NCBI GenBank assembly: GCA_016717325.1
Contig: JADKFV010000029.1
Span: 6,627-70,626, forward strand
Direction of reading: 5' to 3'
Source: Bacteroidota bacterium
Lineage (GTDB): Bacteria; Bacteroidota; Bacteroidia; AKYH767-A; OLB10
Length of the DNA stretch: 64,000 nt
In this document: positions 19,663 through 30,041 of the stretch, piece by piece
Position numbering within the stretch: position 1 is the first letter of the stretch
Layout: each line of letters opens with the position of its first letter
The notes under the pieces: model-generated
Seen by the model: only the letters and a program-made list of their open reading frames with translations
Database searches by the model: none
What the model was told of the DNA's origin: nothing
Position numbers and translations under genes: made by a program

Positions 19663-19725
19663 CAGCATTTTAGCAATCGAATCTTTTTGGTTAAAAGCTA
19701 ATCGGAATACAAAATATAAAAATGG

Positions 19726-19760
19726 AGCGTAGTCGTAAAAAACGATTACGCTTTTTTTTT
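19726..19760 (+). terminator. Rho-independent terminator after the M43 protease gene
   Basis: Eleven-pair stem AGCGTAGTCGT / ACGATTACGCT (19726-19736 and 19742-19752, one G-T pair) with a five-A loop and a run of eight T. Confidence 0.85.
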
Positions 19761-19947
19761 GGAAAATAGTATCAGCTATTTATAGTGTTGTTGTTCGATT
19801 ACAATTTTTTCATTTTTAATAATACGATATACATTATTGAAATACACATTTCACCCGGCTGAATGCATAGATTTAAAAAGTTAGAAATGGGCTAAAACAC
19901 TTATCTAAATAAAATCAGTTATATTTTCAATAAAACTTTATTAGGTA

Positions 19948-19955
19948 TACATTTG
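19948..19955 (+). promoter_or_regulatory. Putative -7 box for mqnE
   Basis: TACATTTG followed by C matches TAnnTTTG. It lies about 100 bases before the reconstructed start at 20054. Otherwise the interval 19761-20053 shows only A/T-rich sequence without a gene. Confidence 0.4.
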
Positions 19956-20053
19956 CAAAACTTTGCGAAACAAAATCATGTTTGGACATAGCCAAAATAG
20001 AAATGGCTCGTTTCAAAAAAAGATTTAATAAGAATCCTTTAACAAGTATTTTT

Positions 20054-21184
20054 ATGATTGATACAGATTTAAATATAGCGCCTTTATTCTCGGCAATTAA
20101 CAACAAAATATATTAGTACTGTTGCCGATAAAATAATGAACGGTGTGCGCATTACCAATGACGATGCGCTTTTGCTTTACCATTCCGACATTGGATTGGT
20201 TGGAATGTTAGCAAATGTGGTGCGTGAGCGAAAAAACGGAAACAAAGTTTTCTTTAACCGTAATTTTCATATTGAGCCCACTAATGTTTGTGTGTTTAGT
20301 TGCAAGTTTTGCTCCTACTCCAAACTTTATAAAAACCGTGAAGATGGCTGGGAATTAAATCTGGAACAAATGCTCGACCGTGTGCGCGCTTACGATGGCA
20401 TTCCTGTAACCGAAGTACATATTGTAGGTGGTGTGCATCCAAAAATGGATGTTCATTTCTTTGCCCAATTATTGAAAAGTATAAAAGAACTCAGGCCCGA
20501 TTTACATATCAAAGCCTTTACTGCCGTTGAGTTAGACTATATGATAAAGAAATCGAAAATGACTATTGACGAAGGCCTCAAGTATTTACACGAAAATGGA
20601 CTTGACTCACTACCAGGTGGTGGTGCCGAAATTTTTGACGAAGAAATCAGAAATAAAATATCCGCAGATAAATGCACTGCTAATGAGTGGCTCTACATAC
20701 ACGAAGAAGTGCACAAACTTGGAATGCATAGCAATGCCACAATGCTGTATGGCCATATAGAAAATTACGAACATCGCATCAATCACATGGACAGATTGCG
20801 ACAGCTGCAAGACCGCACTCATGGATTTAATACTTTCATTCCACTCAAATTTCGTAATAAAGATAACGATATGTCGGATGTAAAAGAATCGACACTAATT
20901 GAAGATTTAAAAATTATGCCGTAAGCAGAATTTACCTCGACAACTTTCCACATATAAAAGCATACTGGCCAATGATAGGCAGAAATACTGCGCAAATGAG
21001 TTTGGCTTATGGAGTTGACGATATGGATGGCACCATAGATGACAGTACAAAAATATATACTATGGCCGGTGCAGAAGAACAAAATCCTTCGCTTACAACC
21101 GAGCAATTGGTACAACTGATTAATGATGCCGGTCGCGAAGCTGTTGAACGCGATACACTATATAATGTAGTAAAACAATATTAA
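20054..21184 (+). CDS. mqnE: Aminofutalosine synthase MqnE, two frameshifts
   Basis: A radical-SAM enzyme of the futalosine pathway that makes aminofutalosine for menaquinone synthesis. The Fe-S motif CVFSCKFCSYSKLY follows FHIEPTN. Three open pieces belong together: 20054-20116 (start MIDTDLNIAPLFSAI), 20136-20924, and 20925-21184 (VSRIYLDNFPHIKAYWPMIGRNTAQM). One extra A near 20105-20108 and one missing A in the run 20909-20913 explain the breaks; correction gives DLKNYAVSRIYLDNF. Total about 377 residues, normal for MqnE. MqnC and CofH are related, but the HIEPTNVC motif and length fit MqnE best. The menaquinone-versus-F420 role is inferred from phylum. Confidence 0.85.
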
Positions 21185-21343
21185 GATTGGAAAAGAATCA
21201 AATTATACATTTGGTTTTGGCTTCAACGAATTTCATATTTGAGTGAATTTACGAATTATGCCAATTCATATTTCGTTTTTAATTCGTATTTCGTTTATAA
21301 CATCTGCAAACTTAATTCGTGATTAGTAAAGAATTCTCCGAAA

Positions 21344-22228
21344 TTATATATCGAAAATTACAAAGTCCTGCATATCTCTGCGAGCCATTGGCTTTACAGA
21401 ACAAACGGGAATTTCGCTGTTATTAATAATTTGTTGAGCCTCGCTTCCAAGTATCCATTCGGTTAATCCTTTTTGTTGTTGCGACATTATCATTACCAAA
21501 TCACCATCGGCACCTGCACTATACGATAATACCGTGTCTGAAATATCATCACCACGAATCATCATGTTTGAACATTTAATATTAGCAGCAGAAATAAAGT
21601 CCACCACCTGATCCATTTGGCGTTGTTGTTTGGTAATTAAAAATTCGTCATCGAAATCATACACAGAAATAACCACAATTTCCGACTGAAAGTAGTTAGC
21701 AAGCTCCATTGCCATATTCACTTTATCGCGCGTCTCATCCGAAATATCTAGAGGAAGTATAATTCGTTTGCAACCTTCGCGGTGTTGTTTTCCTTTAATA
21801 GAAATAACCGGACAATCGGCTTCATTTATTACACGAATTGCGTTACTACCGATAAATTTCTTTTTAATTCCTTCAGCACCATTAGTGCCCATTACAATAA
21901 AAGTCGCATTAATGTCTTTAGAAACCTGAACCACTTCTTCGTATATTTTACCTTTCTTTATTATCACATTTACAGGCAAACCTTTATCGGCAGTAACCTG
22001 TGCGGCCAACTCATCCAGTTTTATTTTTGCATCATTAACCATTCGCTCATCATCCTCATCACCTTTAAATATACTTTTGAACTTGTCAATAAAATCGATG
22101 TCGATAACATGGAGTAAAGTAATATCCGACTCTTTGAACTTGGCAATATTATATGATTGCTTTAAAGCAATAAGAGATTGCTCGGAGAAATCGATTGGCA
22201 CAAGGATATGATTATTGAAATTTTGCAT
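21344..22228 (-). CDS. Tandem universal stress protein (two UspA domains)
   Basis: Two UspA domains in one protein of about 294 residues. Domain 1 begins ILVPIDFSEQSLIAL and ends with VMGTNGAEGIKKKFIGSNAIRVI, the ATP-binding G-x2-G-x9-G-[ST] type loop. Domain 2 begins RIILPLDISDE and ends LVMIMSQQQKGLTEWILGSEAQQIINNSEIPVCSV. I prefer the ATG at 22228 (MQNFNNHILVP) over 22267 because a TACATTTG promoter box lies between them at 22244-22251. Cytosolic; probably stress-related, with no defined ligand. Intact. Confidence 0.88.
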   Translation of the reverse strand: MQNFNNHILVPIDFSEQSLIALKQSYNIAKFKESDITLLHVIDIDFIDKFKSIFKGDEDDERMVNDAKIKLDELAAQVTADKGLPVNVIIKKGKIYEEVVQVSKDINATFIVMGTNGAEGIKKKFIGSNAIRVINEADCPVISIKGKQHREGCKRIILPLDISDETRDKVNMAMELANYFQSEIVVISVYDFDDEFLITKQQRQMDQVVDFISAANIKCSNMMIRGDDISDTVLSYSAGADGDLVMIMSQQQKGLTEWILGSEAQQIINNSEIPVCSVKPMARRDMQDFVIFDI

Positions 22229-22243
22229 AATGAAATTTTTGCG

Positions 22244-22251
22244 CAAATGTA
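22244..22251 (-). promoter_or_regulatory. -7 box for the universal stress protein
   Basis: Minus strand TACATTTG followed by CGC (TAnnTTTG). It is about 15 bases upstream of the ATG at 22228, which supports the internal start. Confidence 0.5.
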
Positions 22252-22363
22252 ATATTGATTTGCTCACAATAAAATCATTACGAAAAAAGGGTTGTTCATT
22301 TCATATTCAGAGTATTAGCAATATTTTTGAACCATTAAAATTAATCATTTAAAAAAAGTAATT

Positions 22364-22876
22364 ATGAAAAAAATCGTCCTCAGTTTATTTTGCATAGCAG
22401 CTGTAAGTTTTGCTAATGCACAAGCAGATAAGGCCGCTGTACCACCAGTACCACAAGGTGAAGTGAAGCCTGTAGACAACAGTAACAATCCCAATGCACC
22501 TGAAATTACTTTTACGGAAGAAGTTCACGATTTTGGAACATTACCATATAATGGCAATGGTGAGTGCGATTTTAAATTTACAAACACCGGAAAAGAGCCA
22601 TTAATTATTTCAAATGCAAAAGGTTCATGTGGATGCACAGTACCCGAAGCCCCAAAAGAGCCTATCATGTCAGGCAAGTCGGCAATGATACATGTTAAAT
22701 ACGATACAAAACGTGTAGGACCATTTACTAAAACAGTAACCGTAACTTCAAATGCCAAAACCGGTACAAAGATGTTAACCATTAAAGGTACAATCATGTC
22801 GCAGGAAGAAACTGAAAATCAAAGCCCTGTAAAAAAAGCGGGTATGATGACACCATTAGAGAACGGAAAAAAATAA
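22364..22876 (+). CDS. DUF1573 secreted protein, first of a pair
   Basis: A 170-residue protein with a signal peptide (ending SFANAQ), a linker rich in proline, and one DUF1573 immunoglobulin-like domain: FTEEVHDFGTL, CDFKFTNTGKEPLII, KGSCGCTVPE, then VTSNAKTG. DUF1573 proteins are numerous in Bacteroidota and resemble ASH/MSP domains; function is not known. The following gene is a close paralogue 45 bases downstream, so the two arose by tandem duplication and are probably co-transcribed. A TATTTTTG box lies at 22322-22329. Intact. Confidence 0.9.
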   Translation: MKKIVLSLFCIAAVSFANAQADKAAVPPVPQGEVKPVDNSNNPNAPEITFTEEVHDFGTLPYNGNGECDFKFTNTGKEPLIISNAKGSCGCTVPEAPKEPIMSGKSAMIHVKYDTKRVGPFTKTVTVTSNAKTGTKMLTIKGTIMSQEETENQSPVKKAGMMTPLENGKK

Positions 22877-22921
22877 TTCGAACAAATTCAAATAATAAAA
22901 TTTAAATTTTTAATTAAACAA

Positions 22922-23422
22922 ATGATGATGAAAAAATCAATTCTAATTCTTGCCTTTGCAGCGTTTACTGTTGCCGGCTTTGCTCAAACACATGATGCCG
23001 CGGTGCCTGCACCTGCAGCTGCTACACCTCAAGCAGAAGTGAAAGCGGTCGAAAACCCAAATGCTCCAGAGTTCAAATTTGCTGAAGAAGAATACAACTT
23101 CGGTACAATTAAATCGGGAGAAGCAGTAACACATGAGTATACTTTTACTAATACAGGTAAAGAGCCGTTAGTAATTACAAGTGCTGCAGGTTCATGTGGA
23201 TGTACTGTACCAAAGTATCCACAAAATCCTATTAAGAAAGGCGAATCAGGAGTAATTACAGTTACCTTTAATTCAACTGGAAAACAAGGCATGCAAGATA
23301 AAACTGTAACAATACAGTCAAATGCAAAAGGTGGTGCTAAAGTAATCCACATCAAAGGAAATGTTACTAAAGTAGAAACTCCAGCTGTTGCTACACCAGC
23401 CGCAACTCCAGAAGTTCACTAA
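22922..23422 (+). CDS. DUF1573 secreted protein, second of a pair
   Basis: A 166-residue paralogue of the preceding gene, with a signal peptide (ending VAGFAQ), FAEEEYNFGTI, HEYTFTNTGKEPLVI and AGSCGCTVPKYP. The CGC motif is shared with its neighbour. Ala/Pro-rich stretches lie on both sides of the domain. A hairpin terminator follows directly, closing the two-gene unit. Intact. Confidence 0.9.
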   Translation: MMMKKSILILAFAAFTVAGFAQTHDAAVPAPAAATPQAEVKAVENPNAPEFKFAEEEYNFGTIKSGEAVTHEYTFTNTGKEPLVITSAAGSCGCTVPKYPQNPIKKGESGVITVTFNSTGKQGMQDKTVTIQSNAKGGAKVIHIKGNVTKVETPAVATPAATPEVH

Positions 23423-23442
23423 GAATATTTTTCTAATACACG

Positions 23443-23470
23443 AAACCCGGGCAACAGTCCGGGTTTTTTT
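23443..23470 (+). terminator. Rho-independent terminator after the DUF1573 pair
   Basis: Stem AAACCCGG / CCGGGTTT (23443-23450 and 23459-23466) with an eight-base loop and a T run continuing to 23470. Confidence 0.9.
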
Positions 23471-23541
23471 ATGCTTAATTTTTAATTTTGTTAAGCAATA
23501 GTTACCCAAATATTAATTATGAGTCAATTATAGGGCCTACA

Positions 23542-23572
23542 TTTGCCATCGAAATTGCAATAAATACTTTTG
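23542..23572 (+). promoter_or_regulatory. Bacteroidota-type promoter for the sixA-ppk1 unit
   Basis: TTTG at 23542-23545, a 19-base spacer, then TACTTTTG at 23565-23572. Both boxes and spacing match the consensus. The sixA ATG is 38 bases downstream. A second TACATTTG overlaps the -33 element at 23538-23545. Confidence 0.65.
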
Positions 23573-23610
23573 CTACCTTGCATATTTCGAATCAAATATT
23601 AAAATAAAGT

Positions 23611-24109
23611 ATGAAACGAATTATTTTTTTGAGGCATGCTAAATCGACACATAACGAAACAGGTTTAGCCGATTTTAACCGCCCTTTAAATGGAAGAGGT
23701 ATCGAAGAAGCTTTGGCTGCAGGCGCCTGGCTAAAGCAAAATAAAATTAAACCACAAACACTATATTCAAGTTTGGCAATCAGATGTTTACATACAAGCA
23801 CTATTGTAATGCAAGTTTTAAAAATAAAATATGACAACCTTTTTGCAGCGGGTGACTTGTACGAAACCAGCAAGGAACATATTATAAAAACAATAAAACA
23901 AACTGAGAACAAAAAATACTATACTGTTATGCAATCATAATCCTTTGCTCGATGATATTGTGAAAAAAGTAATGAGAGATGATAGTATTCAATTTACCAC
24001 TGGTAGCATTGCCGTTTTTACTTTCAATTCAATTTCATGGTTGGAATTTGATTTTAAAAAATGCAGCCCCGAAAAAATAATGATTAATCAAAAAAAGAAT
24101 ACGTGGTGA
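23611..24109 (+). CDS. sixA: SixA-like phosphohistidine phosphatase, frameshifted
   Basis: A histidine-phosphatase-superfamily (phosphoglycerate mutase-like) protein of about 165 residues. The catalytic RHAKS motif is at the N-terminus (IIFLRHAKSTHN), and DFNRPLNGRG and SSLAIRCLHTS follow. The open frame stops at 23940. One extra base near 23928 explains this: the frame TGC AAT CAT AAT CCT (GHNP-type motif, here CNHNPLLDD) starts at 23930 and runs to TGA 24107-24109. The end overlaps the ppk1 GTG start, so sixA and ppk1 are translationally coupled. The usual IGHNP motif reads CNHNP here, possibly a second error. Confidence 0.8.
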
Positions 24110-26172
24110 AGAAGTTTGAACCAAAATTTGTGAACCGGGATATCAGTTGGCTGTCTTTCAATTCTCGTGTACTGCAAGAGGCTACCGATAAGCGAGTACC
24201 TCTATTGGAGCGATTGAAATTTCTTGGTATATTCTCCAACAATCAGGACGAGTTTTTTCGGGTGCGTGTAGCATTTTATAAACGCCTTCAACGGCTTGAT
24301 AAATCTACATTGCGCAGCCAAAAAATAAATTTCGACATTAATGCAGTTTTGGATAAAATAAATGCTATAGTAAAAGATCAGGGCGAAATATTTGAAGATA
24401 TCTATTCACAAATATTGCGCGACCTTGAACTCAATAGTATTTTTATAGTAAACGAAGAGCAACTAAGTAAGAATCAAAAACTTTTTGCTCAAGAGTATTT
24501 CTTCGAAAATATTTTACCCTCGCTTGTGCCTGTAATGATTAATAAGTCTAATCAATTTCCATATATAAAAGACCGCACCGCTTATTTACTTGTTGAGCTA
24601 TTTACCGAAAATAAACCTGGCAAATATTCGATAATTGAAATTCCGGCTTCAACCCTACCCCGTTTCATTTCGCTCACCGAAAAGGGAAATATTATCATAC
24701 TGCTCGATGATATAATACGATTGCATTTAGATCAAATATTTTACAACTTTAAATACGATAAAATAAATGCATATACTTTCAAAATAACGCGCGATGCCGA
24801 ACTGGATATTGACAGCGATGTAAACAAAAGCCTTATTGGTAAAATTTCGGAGAGTCTAAAAAGCCGAAAGAAAGGACTGCCCACACGCCTGGTTTACGAT
24901 GAGGGAATGCCCGAAGGTGTACTCAACCTGTTACTGAAGAATTTTAAATTGATGAAAGACAGTAATGTTTTGTCGGGAGGTAGATATCACAATTTTCGCG
25001 ATTTTATAAAGTTTCCAAACATCGATAAGGAAAAACTAAAGAGCCCCAAGATGCCATCACTAAATCATCAGTTGATTCCGCCCCGATCAAGCATATTTAA
25101 TATTGTAAAAAAACAAGATTTGCTTATCGCCTACCCTTATCAAACTTTTCACCATGTTATTGATTTTTTACGTGAAGCCGCTATCGACCCGAAAGTAAAA
25201 TCTATTTCTATAACTTTATATAGAGTGGCCAATAACTCTCACGTTGTAAATGCATTAATTAATGCGATAAAGAATGGAAAAAAAGTTTTATGTATAGTTG
25301 AACTGCAGGCTCGGTTCGATGAAGAGAATAATATTACGCAAGCAAATAGATTGATAGACGAAGGCGCTCAAGTTATATACGGAGTGCCGGGTTTGAAAAC
25401 ACATAGCAAATTATTTTTAATAACACGTGCAGAGGGTAAAGACAATTTACACTATGCACATATAGGTACCGGTAACTTTAACGAAGACACTTCGAAATTA
25501 TATACCGACTATACTTTACTTACTTGCGACAAACGCATTGCTGATGAGGTTGCCGCTGTGTTCGAATTTTATAAAGACAACACAAAAATATATAATCATA
25601 AACACCTTTGGCTTGCACCATTTAGCTTGCGAAAAAATTTGAAACAGGCAATAGAACAAGAGATAAAAAATGCCAATGCTAAAAAAACCGCATGGATTTT
25701 TTTGAAACTTAACAGCCTTGTGGATGAAGATATTATTACTCTTTTATATAATGCCAGCAATGCAGGCGTAAAAATTCGGCTCATCATTCGGGGTATTTGC
25801 TCTCTTATTCCCGGAGTGAAAGGCATGAGCGAAAACATTGAAGTCATAAGCATAATAGACCGGTTTTTGGAACATGCCCGTGTGTTCATTTTTTGCAATG
25901 GTGATAAACCAAATTATTTTATTTCATCAGCCGATATAATGACACGCAATCTCGATTACCGATCAGAAGTTGCCGCTCCAATCTTTGATAAAAATATTCA
26001 ACAAATTTTACTTCACAATCTTGAGTTGCAATGGAGTGATAATACAAAAGCACGTGTGATAGACCAATTGCAAAGCAACAACTACAAGACCTCTGTTGCG
26101 GGCGGAAAGCATATAAGTGCACAACAAAGTTTGTACGAGTTTTATAAAAGAAACAAAGCCAAAACGTTTTAA
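24103..26172 (+). CDS. ppk1: Polyphosphate kinase 1
   Basis: PPK1 polymerises the terminal phosphate of ATP into polyphosphate reversibly. At 689 residues it has the full set of domains: N-terminal helical region (FVNRDISWLSFNSRVL), a head domain, and two phospholipase-D-like C-terminal domains. Key pieces: NNQDEFFRVRVAFYK, SITLYRVANNSHVV, LQARFDEENN, the catalytic GLKTHSKLFLI histidine (~435), IGTGNFNE, and FISSADIMTRNLDYR. The start is GTG at 24103, overlapping the end of sixA. ppx lies about 100 bases downstream, so synthesis and breakdown are clustered. Intact. Confidence 0.97.
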   Translation: MVKKFEPKFVNRDISWLSFNSRVLQEATDKRVPLLERLKFLGIFSNNQDEFFRVRVAFYKRLQRLDKSTLRSQKINFDINAVLDKINAIVKDQGEIFEDIYSQILRDLELNSIFIVNEEQLSKNQKLFAQEYFFENILPSLVPVMINKSNQFPYIKDRTAYLLVELFTENKPGKYSIIEIPASTLPRFISLTEKGNIIILLDDIIRLHLDQIFYNFKYDKINAYTFKITRDAELDIDSDVNKSLIGKISESLKSRKKGLPTRLVYDEGMPEGVLNLLLKNFKLMKDSNVLSGGRYHNFRDFIKFPNIDKEKLKSPKMPSLNHQLIPPRSSIFNIVKKQDLLIAYPYQTFHHVIDFLREAAIDPKVKSISITLYRVANNSHVVNALINAIKNGKKVLCIVELQARFDEENNITQANRLIDEGAQVIYGVPGLKTHSKLFLITRAEGKDNLHYAHIGTGNFNEDTSKLYTDYTLLTCDKRIADEVAAVFEFYKDNTKIYNHKHLWLAPFSLRKNLKQAIEQEIKNANAKKTAWIFLKLNSLVDEDIITLLYNASNAGVKIRLIIRGICSLIPGVKGMSENIEVISIIDRFLEHARVFIFCNGDKPNYFISSADIMTRNLDYRSEVAAPIFDKNIQQILLHNLELQWSDNTKARVIDQLQSNNYKTSVAGGKHISAQQSLYEFYKRNKAKTF

Positions 26173-26272
26173 ATGTAATGTTCAAAACACTTTAAACTTG
26201 TTGATTTTTTCTTGATACTGTTTTGAATAAGAATATCACCTTTGCACACTTAATGTTAATAATATTTGGCAC

Positions 26273-27170
26273 ATGAAATTCGCGTCAATCGACATAGGTA
26301 GCAATGCAATACGTTTGCTTTTTTGCAATGTATATGACCGCGATGGAGAAATTTTATTTAAAAAGGAAGAACTCATTCGCGTGCCTATAAGACTTGGAGA
26401 AGATGCTTTTACCATTGGAAAAATCAGCAATGAAAAAAAATCGACACTCCTCAAAGCAATGCATGCTTTTAAATTATTGATTGATGTAAACGAGCCTATT
26501 GCCTATAGGGCATGCGCCACATCAGCCATGCGCGATTCATCTAATGCAAATGAAATTATTGACAGCATAAGAAATGTCTGCGGAATAGAAGTTGAAGTAA
26601 TAGATGGCGGCACCGAAGCTTTTTGATTTACGAAAATCATATTGCCGAAAATCTTGAACCCGGTGTAGCTTATTTATATGTGGATGTAGGTGGTGGAAGC
26701 ACTGAACTTACTTTGTTTAAAGAAGGAAAAACTATTTTTCGCGCTCATTCAATATTGGCACTATTCGTATGCTGAACAATCAGGTGGAGAAGTCTTACTG
26801 GAGCGAATTTAAAAATTGGATTGCCACAAACACAGCCCCTCATCAACCAATGATTGCAATAGGGAGCGGGGGAAACATTAACAAAATTCAACGCCTGGCA
26901 AAACGTGCATATAAACCAATTACCTATGCCAAACTGCAAGAGATATACGATGAAATTATGTCGATGTCGGTAAAAGATAGAATTGAAATTATGGGTTTGA
27001 AGCCCGATCGCGCTGATGTAATTGCTCCTGCTGCAAAAATTTTTCTTACAGTAATGAAGCAATCAAGCATCAATTATATTGTTGTACCCGAAATTGGCCT
27101 GAGCGATGGCATTATTCACGATTTGTATGAAAAGCATATTGCCAACTTAGCTTTTAGTAAACTTCAGTAA
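26273..27170 (+). CDS. ppx: Ppx/GppA family exopolyphosphatase, two frameshifts
   Basis: A member of the Ppx/GppA phosphatases, which trim polyphosphate or hydrolyse pppGpp. The ASKHA-fold motifs are FASIDIGSNAIRLL at the N-terminus and YVDVGGGSTELTLF (~143), followed by GSGGNINK (~200). The frame stops at 26626 (GGTEAF) and resumes when one T is added to the run at 26620-26624. A second break near 26747 lies in the stretch that would read RSFNIGTIRML. The total is about 299 residues, shorter than E. coli Ppx (no HD C-terminal half), as in many Bacteroidota. The pairing with ppk1 favours Ppx over GppA. Confidence 0.85.
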
Positions 27171-27223
27171 CTTCCTAACCTGACCGTATTATAACTTTAC
27201 ATAGCACGCATTATTAACACAAA

Positions 27224-30016
27224 CTAAAACTTAAAAAGAATACTCAGCGATGTTCCGTAACCATAAATAAATCTTCGCATCAAATTGTCGTTTTCGGCAA
27301 TATACTTTCCATCTTTATCAAGGTCTTGATAAAACACATCGGGCCTATTTAGAATATCGCTTAAAACAAGTCTGGCTTCACCATACTTTAAAAACTTCTT
27401 CGAAATAGAAAAATCTAATTGCTCACGGGCAGCCTGAATAATATCGGGGTTATTATCGCTACCGGTAACTACTACCCTATTGCCTATTTTATTATACAAT
27501 AATGTTGCGCCCCATCCCGATTTAGGTGTACGGTAATCGAGGCCAATATTTACAATATATGGCGACTGCCCTTGCAGCGGTCTTTCCGATTCATATGCTT
27601 GCGGAATATTAGACAAATCTAATTTGCTTTTTATAACTGTTATATTTGAAAATACCGTAAAATTATTACAAAACTTACTGTTTGCCAGAGCATTTATACT
27701 CGACAGCATTAATCTGAAATCAAGTTCAACACCTATGTTTGTTGCACCTGCAACGTTACTATAAGTGTATGTGCGCGACCCTCCTCCCGATGACAAATCG
27801 AAAATTGTTTCGATGGGATCTTTAAACTTTTTGTAAAATCCGGTAAGTGATATTACCTGACCATCTTTAGGATAAAATTCGTATTTCAAATCCACATTCT
27901 CGATAGTAGCACTTACAAGAGAATCGTTTCCTAAAACGGTTGATACTTCAATAAAATCGTAGAATGCAAAAGGGGCAATCTCGCGAAACTCAGGACGACT
28001 AACTGTTTGAGAGTATGCTGCGCGAAGCTTATGCTTTTCGTTAAAAGTGTAGATAATGTTTACTGAAGGAAGTAAATTGCTGAAAGTATTGGTAGAAACT
28101 GAATCGGTTGGCGAAAACTTGGCGAATAGTTCCTGTGTATATTTTTCGTAGCGAACTCCATATATAAAGCGAAGCTTGCTCGTTACTAAATTATCAGCCA
28201 TAACGTATGCAGCCTGGTTATTAAAATTTGCTGTATACTTATCTGTTGGGTTGGTAATATCATCGATGCGAAATTTTTTCACATCTATATTTCCAGGCAT
28301 GAACAATGAATCTTGCGGCAACAAAGTGAGCGAATAATTCAATGGATTGCCCAGCACATAACCAAGAACGCGCGCATTAAACGTTCTGTCTTTTTTTGTT
28401 TGCATTACTCCGGCCTTGAATGTATGATTTCGTGCTGAGTCTAATGGAATGGAAACATCGAATTTCAGTGTGTTTAAATAATCATTCAGATGGCTGTAAA
28501 ATTTACCTGCCAACGCGGGATTGGCACTACCAAAAGGAACTTGTGCATAATATACTGTTGTGTCAACTAAATCGGAGGTGGTGTACAACATCTTGCGCAG
28601 ATTGGGCACATCGCGATTAAGATTTGTAAATGAATATCCAAGCGATAATTTTATTCCCGATTTGATAAATGAATGCTCGTAACGTGCCTGTGCAGTGTAC
28701 AAATTGGTTACAGTTAATTCATTAGAGTTTGCTCTTTCCAAACGTGCCGCATTATCATTTATACCGGCACGAAAAATGGAGCGCTCAAGTGAGTTTGTAG
28801 AAAATAGATTTTTAAATGTAAACTTCCCCTGCTTGCCAATTTTATAAGCCAGGTTTGCCAGCAAGCCCGATGAAATATTAGTATTAAACATGGTATCGCG
28901 ATAATGGAACAAGCGGTTTTGCGAATCGAAATCGTTACGGTCTGTAACATTTATCATTCGGTAATTTGTGTTGTGTGTTCCCGAAATAACAATGCCGCCA
29001 TCATTATTAAATAATTTAAAGCGTTGCGATAAACCAAGTTGAAAAGTTCTGTTTATGGGCAAATTTGTTTTTGGTGTTATGGTCCAATCGTTGGTAAGCA
29101 AATTAGTATACTCCGCTTTTTTACCCGGAGTCGATCTTCTGAATGTTTCTATGTCGGGAAAAGCGGAAGGTAATTTTCTATCGCCAGCATCCTGCCCAAG
29201 CCAGTTAGTTTTTGCTGTGCCATATTTATAATAATCCTCAAAAGTTGATTGCGAATTTTCGCTTCCACTCACACTTATCGAATAAGAATTTTCGTATGGA
29301 ACATCGCGCGTATTTATTTGCACAACACCACCGGCAAATTCTCCCGGCAAATCGGGAGTAGCTGTTTTCGAAACAATAATATTGTCGATTACATTGGCCG
29401 GAAAAATATCGAAGGCGATTGTTTTACGATCGGGTTCGGTGCTGGCAAGCGGTAAATTATTGAGCATTCCAAAATTATAACGGTCGCCCAATCCACGTAT
29501 GATTACAAATTTATTTTCATTCACGCTTACACCACTCACACGTTTCAATACTTCTCCTACATTCCTGTCGGGTGAGCGCCTTATTGTTTCTTGCGAAATG
29601 CCTGACGCCATCGATACAGAAGTTTGAAGTGTACTCATAAGCGATACAGACGACTGCCTGTTCACCTCTGCTGTTACTTCGATTGTTTTTATGTCGGTAC
29701 CACCACTTTCAAGTTGCACATTAAGTATGGTTGGTTTTCCGTCAGCAACTACCAATCCTTTTATATTTGTAGATGTGTACGCTACAAAACTGATAGTAAC
29801 ATCATACGTGCCCGGTTTCAATTTTTGAATCGCATACTTTCCATCAAAATCTGTTATTGCTCCATTTATAGTACCGGTAATAACAACACTTGCCCCTACA
29901 AGTGTTTCGCGTGTTTTTTTATCTATTACCACACCGGTAATACTACCCGATTGACTAAATAATATTGAAGCAAAAAATCCAAAGAAAAAAGTTAGCAGAA
30001 TGTTTTTAAATTTCAT
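27224..30016 (-). CDS. TonB-dependent outer-membrane receptor with carboxypeptidase-regulatory-like domain
   Basis: A 930-residue outer-membrane receptor. Order: signal peptide (ends SILFSQ), carboxypeptidase D regulatory-like beta-sandwich (GSITGVVIDKKTRETLVGASVVI, ~22-105), plug domain (NRQSSVSLMSTLQTSVSMASGISQETI to ~240, including RGLGDRYNFGMLNNLPLASTEPDRK and VSKTATPDLPGEFAGG), then a 22-strand type beta-barrel ending in the aromatic-rich SLSILFKF. No SusD partner follows, so this is a general TonB receptor rather than a polysaccharide utilisation pair. Substrate unknown. It shares the strand with the T9SS protein 25 bases upstream. Intact. Confidence 0.93.
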   Translation of the reverse strand: MKFKNILLTFFFGFFASILFSQSGSITGVVIDKKTRETLVGASVVITGTINGAITDFDGKYAIQKLKPGTYDVTISFVAYTSTNIKGLVVADGKPTILNVQLESGGTDIKTIEVTAEVNRQSSVSLMSTLQTSVSMASGISQETIRRSPDRNVGEVLKRVSGVSVNENKFVIIRGLGDRYNFGMLNNLPLASTEPDRKTIAFDIFPANVIDNIIVSKTATPDLPGEFAGGVVQINTRDVPYENSYSISVSGSENSQSTFEDYYKYGTAKTNWLGQDAGDRKLPSAFPDIETFRRSTPGKKAEYTNLLTNDWTITPKTNLPINRTFQLGLSQRFKLFNNDGGIVISGTHNTNYRMINVTDRNDFDSQNRLFHYRDTMFNTNISSGLLANLAYKIGKQGKFTFKNLFSTNSLERSIFRAGINDNAARLERANSNELTVTNLYTAQARYEHSFIKSGIKLSLGYSFTNLNRDVPNLRKMLYTTSDLVDTTVYYAQVPFGSANPALAGKFYSHLNDYLNTLKFDVSIPLDSARNHTFKAGVMQTKKDRTFNARVLGYVLGNPLNYSLTLLPQDSLFMPGNIDVKKFRIDDITNPTDKYTANFNNQAAYVMADNLVTSKLRFIYGVRYEKYTQELFAKFSPTDSVSTNTFSNLLPSVNIIYTFNEKHKLRAAYSQTVSRPEFREIAPFAFYDFIEVSTVLGNDSLVSATIENVDLKYEFYPKDGQVISLTGFYKKFKDPIETIFDLSSGGGSRTYTYSNVAGATNIGVELDFRLMLSSINALANSKFCNNFTVFSNITVIKSKLDLSNIPQAYESERPLQGQSPYIVNIGLDYRTPKSGWGATLLYNKIGNRVVVTGSDNNPDIIQAAREQLDFSISKKFLKYGEARLVLSDILNRPDVFYQDLDKDGKYIAENDNLMRRFIYGYGTSLSILFKF

Positions 30017-30041
30017 AACATAAATTTATTAAGGAGTAAAA

